Shown here: positions 8,619-16,344 of the stretch, piece by piece
Layout: each line of letters begins with the position of its first letter
Position numbering within the stretch: position 1 is the first letter of the stretch
Assembly: GCF_036173125.1 (NCBI RefSeq)
Contig: NZ_CP108054.1
Coordinates: 1,302,001 to 1,366,000 of the forward strand
Direction of reading: 5' to 3'
Source of the DNA: Streptomyces sp. NBC_00286
GTDB taxonomy: Bacteria; Actinomycetota; Actinomycetes; Streptomycetales; Streptomycetaceae
Length of the DNA: 64,000 nt
Translations under genes and position numbers: made by a program
The notes under the pieces: generated by a model
Told to the model about the DNA's origin: nothing
Seen by the model: the letters and a program-made list of their open reading frames with translations, nothing else
Databases searched by the model: none

Positions 8619-9260
8619 TCAGCCGAAGTCCGGCTCGAGGTCTGCGCGGTCGCGCTTGAGCTCCCAGAAGTCCGGACAGGAAGCGAGCGTCAGGACGGCG
8701 TCCCACAGCTTGCCGGCCTCCTCCCCCGGCGGGACGATCCGGCCGATCACCGGCCCGAAGAACGCCACACCGTTGATGTGGAGAGTCGGAGTGCCGATAC
8801 CACCGCCGGGCACGTCCATGCCCTCACTGTTGCTCTTCTTCAGCGCGGCGTCCCACGTGGGGTCCGCCGCCGCCTCCGCCAGCTCAGCGGGCAGACCGAC
8901 CTCGGCGAGGGCGTCCGCGATCAGCACATCGAAGTCACGCGCGACGACGTCCTTGAATCCCTTGTTGCCGGCGTGGTGGATCCGCGAGCCGATCGCGGTG
9001 TAGAGCGGGCCGAGCATCTCACGGCCGTAGGCATCCTCCACCGCCGCGGCCACGCGCACCGGCGCGTACACCTTGCGCAGCATCTCCGGGTCATTCAGCT
9101 GGTGGGGCAGGTCGCCTTCATTGAGCACGACCAGGCTCATCACGTGCCACGTCACCTCGAAGTCGCGGACCTTCTGCGCCTCGAGGAGCCATCGGGAGGT
9201 GAGCCAGCTCCACGGACACAGTGAGTCGAACCAGAAATCGACATGAGGCTTTTCGGACAT
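8619..9260 (-). CDS. DsbA-family, mycothiol-dependent nitroreductase-like protein (copy 2)
   Basis: 213 residues, same architecture as copy 1: VDFWFDSLCPWSWLTSRW, GIGTPTLHINGVAFFGPVI, PPGEEAGKLWDAVLTLAS. It has the same CPWS active site. The start at 9260 has AGAGGAAA upstream; the longer frame back to 9353 runs into the operators and lacks a Shine-Dalgarno. Two tandem 17-bp palindromes lie 70-105 bp upstream, so it is probably under the MarR regulator. Paralogue pairs in the same orientation suggest duplication within the island. Confidence 0.85.
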   Translation of the reverse strand: MSEKPHVDFWFDSLCPWSWLTSRWLLEAQKVRDFEVTWHVMSLVVLNEGDLPHQLNDPEMLRKVYAPVRVAAAVEDAYGREMLGPLYTAIGSRIHHAGNKGFKDVVARDFDVLIADALAEVGLPAELAEAAADPTWDAALKKSNSEGMDVPGGGIGTPTLHINGVAFFGPVIGRIVPPGEEAGKLWDAVLTLASCPDFWELKRDRADLEPDFG

Positions 9261-9328
9261 GAAGGAGTTTCCTCTCGTAGCGGCTGGGTGATTCGCAACG
9301 CGACGTGGCGCCGACCACACCTCAGACC

Positions 9329-9345
9329 TATCAACGTTACTGACA
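9329..9345. promoter_or_regulatory. Candidate MarR operator, distal copy of a tandem pair
   Basis: TATCAACGTTACTGACA matches TRTCAA-N5-YTGAYA. It is separated by 2 bp from the next copy and lies upstream of the DsbA-like copy 2 gene. Confidence 0.55.
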
Positions 9346-9347
9346 TA

Positions 9348-9364
9348 TGTCAACGAAGTTGATA
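9348..9364. promoter_or_regulatory. Candidate MarR operator, second copy of a tandem pair
   Basis: TGTCAACGAAGTTGATA matches TRTCAA-N5-YTGAYA. Its centre is 19 bp from that of the preceding copy, so two dimers would bind on nearly the same DNA face. Confidence 0.58.
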
Positions 9365-9858
9365 TTTACTCCTGCGGGCCCCCTCCGGCAGACCGGAGGG
9401 GCAACAGGGGGCGGCTCGGGCCAGACGGCAGACCCTCAGTAGATGCATAGTCGTCGGCGGGGCACGCCCCACGCGTCCCCTCACAGCAGGCTTTGACCTA
9501 CTGCTCTCGCAGTAGCCGAGCGAGCAACCAGAATTCCGCCGGATCCCTGCACGCCATCTCGGCAACAGGGGCACGCCACACCGGAGCCAGGCGACCTACG
9601 CAATCACCGCCGAATTGTTGACAATAATGTTAGTGTTCTGATGGCGCTGTGGCGCACCGGAGATCCGTGTGTGCAGCGGTGGAATCGTCACCTCGGGAAG
9701 AGCGTCGACCACCCGACGGTCAGGCGGCCGTGCCACGTCCGACGTCACCCGGCGCCGGCCGTGGAAAGCCGGGCCGTGTCACGCCGACCCATGAGAGGAC
9801 TGCGCTCCGTCGCCCTAGGAGCGGTAGATCGACCAGATCCGGACGTAGGGAGAAAACC
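9365..9858. other. Intergenic with a GntR-like half-palindrome
   Basis: About 490 bp without a convincing gene; an open frame from 9649 joins the M24 gene but is arginine-rich and unlike protein. At 9614-9625 the sequence ATTGT-TG-ACAAT is a short inverted repeat of the kind bound by FadR/VanR-type GntR regulators. No GntR gene is in the window. Confidence 0.35.
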
Positions 9859-11109
9859 GTGCAGGCTATGCGTGGCGTCCAGGGGGTCTTGGGTATCCCC
9901 GCGCCTATCAACGAACCGATGTTCAGCACGGTGGAGCGGGATCGGCGCTGGGGTCGCCTGCGGGCCTTGATGGACGAGGAGGGCGTGGAGCTGCTGATCG
10001 TCCTGCCCGCCTGGGTCACCTCGGACTCGCTCTACATCGCCGACACGATCGGCGTCACCATATTTCCGCGAGAGGGCGACCCGATCCTGATCCTAGGCGG
10101 TGAGCACAGCAACTATGCCGTGGAGCGTCCACACTGGATCGACGACCGGATGAGCGCGACACCGTTCGGCTCGACTGCTCCCGAGTACGGGCTGGTCACC
10201 GCCGAGGTGCTTCGCCGGCGCGGCCTCGTCGGCCGACGCACGGCGATCGCCGGGCTACGCGGCGACGAGTACTCGTCAGTGCGGCAGCCCGAGGGTTATG
10301 CCGCACACACCACGGTGTCACGCATCGCAGAAGCCGTCGGCGGCGAGAACATCGTCGACGGGACCGCAATCCTTGGACGCGCACGGTACGTCAAGGGCGC
10401 AGAGGAGATCGCCCGCCTGGCCGCCAGCGTGCGCGTGGGCGAGGCATCGCTCGCTGCGATGGCGGCCTCGGCCAGAGAGGGCGTAGCCCAGGCCGAGGTG
10501 TTCGGGCAGATGCTGTTGGCGCAAGTCCGGGCCGGCGCAGACGTACTGCACATCGCCTGGGCACCCGGCCCTTGGGGCGCAATGCGGCATCGATACGTAA
10601 CCCCGCCGCCGGGAGTCCTCGAGCGGGGCACGTACGTCGCCACGGAGCTGATGCCCGAGATCCGGGGCTACCAGGCCCAGGTTGCCCAGCCCCTGGTGGT
10701 CGGATCCCCCTCGGCCCGGGCGCGCGACATCTTCGAGCGCAACGCCGCGGCGTTCGACATCGCCGTGGAAACGATGCGGCCGGGGAAACAGTGGGGTGAC
10801 GTCTTCGCAGCCGTGGAGTCCGTAGCGGGCGCGGACGACGGACACATGCTCACCCTCCTCCACGGCCGCGGACTCGGCAACGACGGACCACTGCTCATTC
10901 CCAACCGCGACCGGTCCCACGTGGCCGAGCTACCGATCACGGCGAACACCACATTCATCCTCAAGCCGTTCCTTGAGGTACCCGAGGCTCCCGTCCCATC
11001 CCCGCGAACCCACGATGTCACGTGGGGCGACACCGTCGTCGTGACCGAGACGGGCGCCGAGCGGCTGGGGACCCGACGGCGCGAGCTGACCGTCGTCGAC
11101 CAAGCGTGA
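9859..11109 (+). CDS. M24 (creatinase/prolidase-fold) protein with degenerate metal site
   Basis: 416 residues. The GTG at 9859 was chosen because AGGGAG lies 6 bp upstream. The N-domain (MFSTVERDRRWGRLRALMDE) and pita-bread C-domain follow aminopeptidase P/creatinase layout. Of the five ligands expected for metal-dependent M24 enzymes only the histidine (LHGRGLG) is evident: the Asp pair becomes Glu and Gln in VATELMPEIRGYQAQVAQP, the first Glu becomes Lys in FILKPF, and the last Glu is Gly in TWGDTV. It may be a metal-independent, creatinase-type hydrolase or an inactive homologue. It faces the DsbA-like gene divergently. Confidence 0.78.
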   Translation: MQAMRGVQGVLGIPAPINEPMFSTVERDRRWGRLRALMDEEGVELLIVLPAWVTSDSLYIADTIGVTIFPREGDPILILGGEHSNYAVERPHWIDDRMSATPFGSTAPEYGLVTAEVLRRRGLVGRRTAIAGLRGDEYSSVRQPEGYAAHTTVSRIAEAVGGENIVDGTAILGRARYVKGAEEIARLAASVRVGEASLAAMAASAREGVAQAEVFGQMLLAQVRAGADVLHIAWAPGPWGAMRHRYVTPPPGVLERGTYVATELMPEIRGYQAQVAQPLVVGSPSARARDIFERNAAAFDIAVETMRPGKQWGDVFAAVESVAGADDGHMLTLLHGRGLGNDGPLLIPNRDRSHVAELPITANTTFILKPFLEVPEAPVPSPRTHDVTWGDTVVVTETGAERLGTRRRELTVVDQA

Positions 11110-11140
11110 CAGCGGGGCCCCGGCGCGCAGCTGTTACCCC

Positions 11141-11395
11141 TCACTCTGCGACGGACCAGCGCTGCACCTGGAGCCCGGTCGGCGCCGACCAGCGCGCGAC
11201 CGCGCGGTCGTCCGTCGCGCGGCCTCGGCCAGCCGATCGCCGCGAGCGCTGCTTGATCTGTGCGAGGCTGGGGTTGGTCGAGGTGATGCCGTCTCGGAAC
11301 TTGACCATAGGCACCACGTGGTTGCCATCGTCGACGCGCCCAACGAAATCAGCCCCCCGGGCCTCCTCAATGTCGATGATCGCAAGGTTGCAATA
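11141..11395 (-). pseudogene. Truncated mycoredoxin/glutaredoxin-like gene (N-terminus lost)
   Basis: The minus strand reads IIDIEEARGADFVGRVDDG, then NHVVPMVKF and TNPSLAQIKQ, ending in TGA at 11141-11143. This is the C-terminal half of an Mrx1-type mycoredoxin (VPTVxFxDG...TNPS). The CxxC N-terminal half is missing: an in-frame stop (TGA) immediately precedes the segment and no ATG or GTG lies before the conserved part. A long arginine-rich tail follows the domain. A MarR-type operator abuts its 5' end. Either deletion removed the front half or a shortened product uses a later GTG. Confidence 0.6.
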
Positions 11396-11410
11396 TCAAC
11401 CCATCTGACA
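11394..11410. promoter_or_regulatory. Candidate MarR operator at the mycoredoxin remnant
   Basis: TATCAACCCATCTGACA fits TRTCAA-N5-YTGAYA and touches the broken 5' end of the mycoredoxin remnant, so the original promoter may survive although the coding start is gone. Confidence 0.5.
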
Positions 11411-11493
11411 CATCGGTCCCATCAACCGCAGCGCATCGTCACTCACGCCGTCCCCGGAGCCCGACGCCTCGCTGCACTCGCGACGCCTGGCCG

Positions 11494-11964
11494 CTACTTC
11501 GCTCCGTTCCGGCGTGATCGAACCGCCGATTCCCCAGCCCCGACGTTGCGCGCATCGATCGCGTGGAGCAGCTTCTTGAGCTCATGGCGCTCGCCGGACT
11601 CGAGTTGGGCCATCAGGCGTTCATCGGCGACGCGCACTGCCACTTCGGCCCGCTTCAACAGGGCCCTGCCCTTGGGTGTCAGCCGGGCGGGCAGGCTCCT
11701 GCCCGACGACACGGTAGCCGGCCGCGCGATCACGCCCATCTCCTGCAGGTCCCGCACGACCTTGTTCATCGCCTGCGGCGACACGCCGGCATGGCGGGCC
11801 AGCTCGGCGTTGGACTGAGACGGGAACATAGACAAGTTGCGCATGCACACGAACTCCGGCAATCCGATGCCGAACGGCTGGAGCTCCGCGGCCACCAGCG
11901 GACGCAGAGCGGCCATCACCTGGTAGAGCAGGAAGCCCAGCGGCTGATCTTCATGGTCATGCAT
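11494..11964 (-). CDS. MarR-family transcriptional regulator
   Basis: 156 residues with a winged helix: NAELARHAGVSPQAMNKVVR as helix-turn-helix, and GRSLPARLTPKGRALLKRAE as wing and the usual LTPKG motif. The start MHDHEDQP at 11964 was chosen since earlier frame is not protein-like. Its ATG overlaps the final base of a 17-bp palindrome with no Shine-Dalgarno, suggesting leaderless translation and direct autorepression. The same palindrome precedes the bicupin, DsbA-like copy 2 and mycoredoxin remnant, so it is the likely regulator of the island; the ligand is unknown. Confidence 0.87.
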   Translation of the reverse strand: MHDHEDQPLGFLLYQVMAALRPLVAAELQPFGIGLPEFVCMRNLSMFPSQSNAELARHAGVSPQAMNKVVRDLQEMGVIARPATVSSGRSLPARLTPKGRALLKRAEVAVRVADERLMAQLESGERHELKKLLHAIDARNVGAGESAVRSRRNGAK

Positions 11965-11980
11965 ATCAAGTAGTTTGACA
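11964..11980. promoter_or_regulatory. Candidate autoregulatory MarR operator
   Basis: TATCAAGTAGTTTGACA fits TRTCAA-N5-YTGAYA and overlaps the marR start codon on the minus strand. Confidence 0.6.
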
Positions 11981-12281
11981 CACTGCGGCTTGCTGATTGC
12001 CCAGTGGGGCGACCACCACCTGCCCGGTTCAACCTGGCCCGTGTCCAGCCCAGGTTTCGCACCCTCCGCCCGCACCTGCTGCCCAGCCCATGCAACGGGA
12101 CGTTCAACACCCGTGCCAAGAAGGCCAATTGGCTCGAAGAACCGACGTCCTGCCATCCGTCACAGCGTCGGCAGAACGACCAAGCGGCCCCAGAGTATGG
12201 CGGCAGGCAGACGACTCAAAGCATGCAAAGGTTGAACTTCAGGCTCAGGGCTGGCGCCCCAGCAGACCCGCGGCACGGCTG
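11981..12281. other. Intergenic, island boundary
   Basis: About 300 bp upstream of marR and downstream of a response-regulator gene. No coding frame, hairpin or repeat stands out. Confidence 0.4.
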
Positions 12282-12950
12282 CTACGGCCTTGTCCGAACC
12301 AGTCCTGCGTCGTACGCGAAGATGACGGCCTGGATGCGGTCCCTGGCTCCGATCTTGGCGAGGACCCGGCCGACGTGCTTCTTCACCGTGGATTCGGTGA
12401 GGACGAGCCGTTCGGCGATCTCTGTGTTGTTCCAGCCCCGGCCGATGGCCATAAGCACCTCCCGCTCACGGCCGCTGAGGGTGGCCAGCCGGGGGTCTTC
12501 GGTGGCAGGGGTGCTGCTCGGGGCGAGGACCTGATGGGCGTAGGCGTCCAGCAGGCGCCGGGTCAGGCTGGGGGCCACGACGGCGTCGCCGGTGGCGACC
12601 GCGTGGATGCCGGCGACGATCTCCTCGGGGCGTGCGTCCTTGAGCAGGAAGCCGCTGGCTCCGGCGCGCAGTCCGTCGTGGGCGTACTCGTCGAGGTCGA
12701 AGGTGGTCACGATGAGGATGTGGGTCCGACCGCCGGCGGCGGTGATCCGGCGGGTTGCCTCCAGGCCGTCCATGCCGGGCATGCGGATGTCCATCAGGAC
12801 GACGTCGGGGCGCAGTTCGGCTGCCATGCGGACGGCCTCCGCGCCGTGCTCGGCCTCGCCGACGCAGGTCAGGTCGGGGGTGCCCTCGATGAGCATGCGG
12901 AAGCCCATGCGCTGCAGGGGCTGGTCGTCCGCGATCAGCACCGTGGTCAT
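12282..12950 (-). CDS. NarL/LuxR-type response regulator
   Basis: 222 residues. Receiver domain with acidic pair ADD, phospho-acceptor Asp54 in VVLMDIRMPGMDG and Lys in LLKDA. The C-terminal LuxR helix-turn-helix reads LSGREREVLMAIGRGWNNTE and STVKKHVGRVLAKIGARDR. The start overlaps the kinase stop (ATGA). It is the last gene of an exporter-kinase-regulator operon, so it probably controls that exporter in response to an envelope signal or antibiotic. Confidence 0.93.
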   Translation of the reverse strand: MTTVLIADDQPLQRMGFRMLIEGTPDLTCVGEAEHGAEAVRMAAELRPDVVLMDIRMPGMDGLEATRRITAAGGRTHILIVTTFDLDEYAHDGLRAGASGFLLKDARPEEIVAGIHAVATGDAVVAPSLTRRLLDAYAHQVLAPSSTPATEDPRLATLSGREREVLMAIGRGWNNTEIAERLVLTESTVKKHVGRVLAKIGARDRIQAVIFAYDAGLVRTRP

Positions 12951-14308
12951 GGCAGCGGGTCTTCTCCTGGTGCCGGCGGGGCAGGCTCGTCGGATGTGCG
13001 GAGTGCGACGTCGACGATCCAGCCGGGCCGGTCGTCGCGCGGGCCGATGGTGGCGGTGCCGCCGTACAGGGCGGCCCGCTGGCGGATGCCGACCAGGCCG
13101 TGCCCGGGGTCGTCGGGCTGCGGCCCCGGCCCGGGTACCTCCAGTGGGGCTCCGGTGTCGGCGATCCGGATGCGGACCTGTCCGGCGTCCGCGGTCACGG
13201 CAACCTCGGCGGTGGAGCCTGCACCGGCGTGCTTGAGGGTGTTGGTCAGGGCTTCCTGGACGATGCGGTAGACGGTCAGCTGCACGCTGCTGCCGAGAGT
13301 GTCGAGGTTGCCCACGCTCCGGTAGGTGACGCCCAGTCCCGCGGTGCGGACCCGCGCCAGCAGGGCGTCCAGATCGCGGATGCCGGGCTGCGGGCTGAGC
13401 GGCCGGTCGCCGTGCTGCTTCTCGCGCAGGACGCCCAGGACGCGCCGTAGTTCGCTCATAGCCTGGCGGCCGGTGTCGCCGAGGATACGCAGGGCCTGTT
13501 CGGACTGCTCGCCGCTGTTGGCGGCAAGGCTGGCGGCGCCGTCGGCGACACTGATCATGACGGAGAGATTGTGGCCGACGATGTCGTGCATCTCGCGGGC
13601 GACGCGGGAACGTTCGGCGGCGACGGTGAGCTGTTCACGCTGGTCGCGTTCGATCTCCAGCCGTCGGGCACGGTCTTCCAGCGCGGTCAGATACAGCTGG
13701 CGGGTACGCAGCATCAGCCCGACGGCGGCAGCGGCAGTCATCGTCCCCAGCTCGAAGAACAGGCTCTGCAGCCAGCGTTCAGTCGGCAGCAGGACGAGAA
13801 CCGGAACCGTTTCCTGCGCGATGGCTACGGCGGCGACCCAGCCCAGCAGCCGCAGGGAACCGTAGCGGGCCATGGTGTACAGAGCGATGAACGCGGCGAT
13901 GCTGGCCGCCAATTGCAGGCCCAGCACCCCTTGGACGAGGGCGACCAGCGCGATCACGAAATACACGGAGGCCGGGGCGCGGCGGCGCCACCACAGCGGC
14001 ACGATAAGGGCGGCGGACACCACGTAGGAGAGGGCGGCCGGCAGGTCGTCGCGGCCATCGGTCACCCCGAAGGGGCCGTCTCTGCCGCCGTCGGAGAACA
14101 GGTCGGTCAGGCCGATCACCGCGATGATCAGCACAACCGCGGTGTCGAGCAGCCAGGGATACTGCTGGCCCAGCTGCTTGAGGCGGCGCTGGCGTCGCAG
14201 CAGCCAGTCCAGCAGGGGATGTCCCCCGCCGGCCTCGGGTCCGGGGGGCGGCGAGGAAGCCGCCCCCCGTACCCGGTCCGCGGCGAAGGCCGCGCGGTGC
14301 CGACTCAT
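12947..14308 (-). CDS. Sensor histidine kinase (HisKA_3 type)
   Basis: 453 residues. About six membrane helices between residues 50 and 205, then the dimerisation box SRVAREMHDIVGHNLSV with phospho-His241, then a HATPase with RIADTGAPLE and GHGLVGIRQRAALYGG. No extracytoplasmic sensor domain is visible, as in DesK-like kinases that sense through the membrane. Partner of the overlapping response regulator at 12282; 23 bp behind the ABC permease. Confidence 0.92.
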   Translation of the reverse strand: MSRHRAAFAADRVRGAASSPPPGPEAGGGHPLLDWLLRRQRRLKQLGQQYPWLLDTAVVLIIAVIGLTDLFSDGGRDGPFGVTDGRDDLPAALSYVVSAALIVPLWWRRRAPASVYFVIALVALVQGVLGLQLAASIAAFIALYTMARYGSLRLLGWVAAVAIAQETVPVLVLLPTERWLQSLFFELGTMTAAAAVGLMLRTRQLYLTALEDRARRLEIERDQREQLTVAAERSRVAREMHDIVGHNLSVMISVADGAASLAANSGEQSEQALRILGDTGRQAMSELRRVLGVLREKQHGDRPLSPQPGIRDLDALLARVRTAGLGVTYRSVGNLDTLGSSVQLTVYRIVQEALTNTLKHAGAGSTAEVAVTADAGQVRIRIADTGAPLEVPGPGPQPDDPGHGLVGIRQRAALYGGTATIGPRDDRPGWIVDVALRTSDEPAPPAPGEDPLP

Positions 14309-14331
14309 GATTTCGCTTGTCTCCTACCTGC

Positions 14332-15168
14332 TCAGACGTCGGTCCGCTTCAGCCGGAAGGCCGCCGCGGCGAGTGCGAGAGCCACCCAGCCGGCGAAGAC
14401 CACGAACCCGCCACCGGGCGAGAGGGAATCAGCCGACTGGTGCAGGGAGAACATGGCCTCTCCAGCCGTGCTGGGGAAGCGCGGCTCGAGCGCGTCGGCC
14501 ATCGAGTCTGGCAGCAGCGAGGTCAGATTGGGCAGGATCATCATGATGCCGAGCAGGGAGGAGATACCCCCGGCAGGAGAGCGCAGCAGCGCGCCCAGAG
14601 CCACACCGAACGCCGCCACCAGAGCCACATAGACCCCGAAACCGAGCAGGCTGCGCAGCACACCCTCATCCCCCAGCGACAGGGAGATCTTCTCGCCGTC
14701 CAGGCCGATCGTGCCCAGCGCGAACGCCATCAGCGCGCCGATCGTGGTAAGGACCAGCACCAGCAGCGCCACCACGGCACTCTTGGCGAACAGCACCGGC
14801 AGCCGCGTGGGGACCGCAGTAAGCGTGGAGCGGATCATGCCCGTGCTGTACTCGCCTGCGAACAGCAGCACTCCCAGCGAGCCCACGACCAGCGACACCA
14901 ACGGCGTGCCCATCAGGGCCAGGCTGACCGCGTCACTGGAACCGTCGCCCATGCCCTGATCGGAGTTCCCTGCCGTGGGGGGACTGTAGGTGGCGGAAGC
15001 GATCACCCCGAAGGCGAGCAGCACGACCAGGGAGGCAGCCAGGGCGATCCAACTGGAGCGCAACGACCAGAACTTGAGCCACTCCGAGCTCACAACCCCG
15101 CGGGGCGTCACCTTGCCCACCGGCGTCGCAGCGGCAGGTGCCTCGGAAAGAGAAGAGGTAGTCATCAT
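14332..15168 (-). CDS. ABC-2 type exporter permease
   Basis: 278 residues. A cytoplasmic N-terminus with EWLKFWSLRSSWIALAASLV is followed by about six membrane segments (LVSLVVGSLGVLLFAGEYST, ALLVLVLTTIGALMAFALG, VALVAAFGVALGALL and others) ending in GWVALALAAAAFRLKRTDV. The phrase FAGEYSTGMIRSTLTAVP is common in Streptomyces ABC-2 permeases. It overlaps the ATPase gene by 4 bp and is first partner of that ATPase. Confidence 0.9.
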   Translation of the reverse strand: MMTTSSLSEAPAAATPVGKVTPRGVVSSEWLKFWSLRSSWIALAASLVVLLAFGVIASATYSPPTAGNSDQGMGDGSSDAVSLALMGTPLVSLVVGSLGVLLFAGEYSTGMIRSTLTAVPTRLPVLFAKSAVVALLVLVLTTIGALMAFALGTIGLDGEKISLSLGDEGVLRSLLGFGVYVALVAAFGVALGALLRSPAGGISSLLGIMMILPNLTSLLPDSMADALEPRFPSTAGEAMFSLHQSADSLSPGGGFVVFAGWVALALAAAAFRLKRTDV

Positions 15169-16103
15169 GCCGCCTGTCGGTCGGTGGCCGCGTGGTCGGC
15201 GGGTGCGCTGTGGTACTCCACAGCGTCGCGGGTGAGGTCCATGAAGGCCGTCTCCAGGGAAGCGGCCTGCGAGGTCAGCTCAGACAGCGGCACCCCGTGC
15301 GAGGCGGCAATCATTCCGATCTCCCGGGCGGTGCGCCCGGAGACCACCAACTCCTCGGCGGAGTCGGAGGTGATCACCACATCCGGGCCGGCGATGAGCG
15401 AGCGCAGCCGCTCCGCCTGGTCGGTGACGACCTTCACGCCACCTCCGGCGGCCGTCCTCGTGAAATCGTCCAGCGTGGTGTCCGCGAGCAGCCGTCCGCG
15501 GCCGACGATGATCAAGTGGTCGGCGATCAGCGCCATTTCGCTCATCAGGTGCGAGGAGAGCATCACCGCCCGGCCCTCGTCAGCCATCCCGCGAAGAAGG
15601 TTGCGCACCCACAGCACGCCCTCCGGGTCCAGGCCGTTGACCGGCTCGTCCAGCATGACGATCTCCGGATCGCCCAGGAGTGCTGCGGCGATGCCGAGCC
15701 GCTGCCCCATGCCGAGTGAGAAGGCGCCCACCCGCTTGCCTGCCACACTGGTCAATCCGGCCAGCTCGATCACTTCGTCCACCCGGCGGCGCGCGATGCC
15801 GTGCGTGTGTGCCAGCGCCATCAGATGGTTACGTGCGCTGCGCCCCGGGTGGACGGACTTGGCCTCGAGCAGAGTGCCGATCTCGTGCAGCGGCGCCGGG
15901 TGCTCCGCGTAGGCGCGACCATTGACGGTGACTGAGCCCCCGGTAGGGGCATCGAGACCGGCGATCATGCGCATGGTTGTCGACTTGCCCGCGCCGTTGG
16001 GGCCGAGGAAGCCGGTCACTTCACCGGGTTTGACAGAAAAGCTCAGACGGTCCACGGCCGTCTTGTCGCCGTAGCGCTTGGTCAGCTCGTGCGCTTCGAT
16101 CAT
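15165..16103 (-). CDS. ABC exporter ATPase (bacitracin/daunorubicin-resistance type)
   Basis: 312 residues from ATG at 16103; a GTG three codons earlier (16112) is also possible. Walker A GPNGAGKST, signature FSLGMGQRLGIAAALLGDPE, Walker B IVMLDEPVNGLDPEG, switch SSHLM. A C-terminal extension ends near AVEYHSAP. The LSGGQ motif is FSLGM, normal for DrrA-like Streptomyces exporters. First gene of the ABC-kinase-regulator operon; a 13-bp inverted repeat lies 113-142 bp upstream. Confidence 0.92.
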   Translation of the reverse strand: MIEAHELTKRYGDKTAVDRLSFSVKPGEVTGFLGPNGAGKSTTMRMIAGLDAPTGGSVTVNGRAYAEHPAPLHEIGTLLEAKSVHPGRSARNHLMALAHTHGIARRRVDEVIELAGLTSVAGKRVGAFSLGMGQRLGIAAALLGDPEIVMLDEPVNGLDPEGVLWVRNLLRGMADEGRAVMLSSHLMSEMALIADHLIIVGRGRLLADTTLDDFTRTAAGGGVKVVTDQAERLRSLIAGPDVVITSDSAEELVVSGRTAREIGMIAASHGVPLSELTSQAASLETAFMDLTRDAVEYHSAPADHAATDRQAA

Positions 16104-16215
16104 CGAGGTCACCCTTTCTCCACTCCGATCACGGCCACGGAAGGGCCGTGACCTCTGCTTTCGACGCTACGGGCGGGAAAGGCCGAATCACTGGGACCGC
16201 GGGCCACTCTTCGAG

Positions 16216-16245
16216 GGCCCACTGGTACTGAGGTACCAGTGGGCC
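16216..16245. promoter_or_regulatory. Large palindrome upstream of the ABC exporter operon
   Basis: GGCCCACTGGTAC, spacer TGAG, then its exact complement (13 bp arms). Its core TGAGGTAC also occurs in the inverted repeat upstream of the MMPL operon (20234). Position suggests a regulator-binding site; a role as terminator is possible but there is no T-run. Confidence 0.5.
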
Positions 16246-16344
16246 ACCGCCAGCAGGAGAACGACCGTCGGGTGAACTTCCCCCGAGGGTGCTGAGTGGC
16301 CACGACGAAGAGTGGCGGCGGCAGTACCAGCCCTCCTCGGTTCA

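Noticed and set aside
9617..9645. TTGACA as a -35 promoter box
   Set aside because: No acceptable -10 box at 16-18 bp spacing, and the gene start is over 200 bp away.
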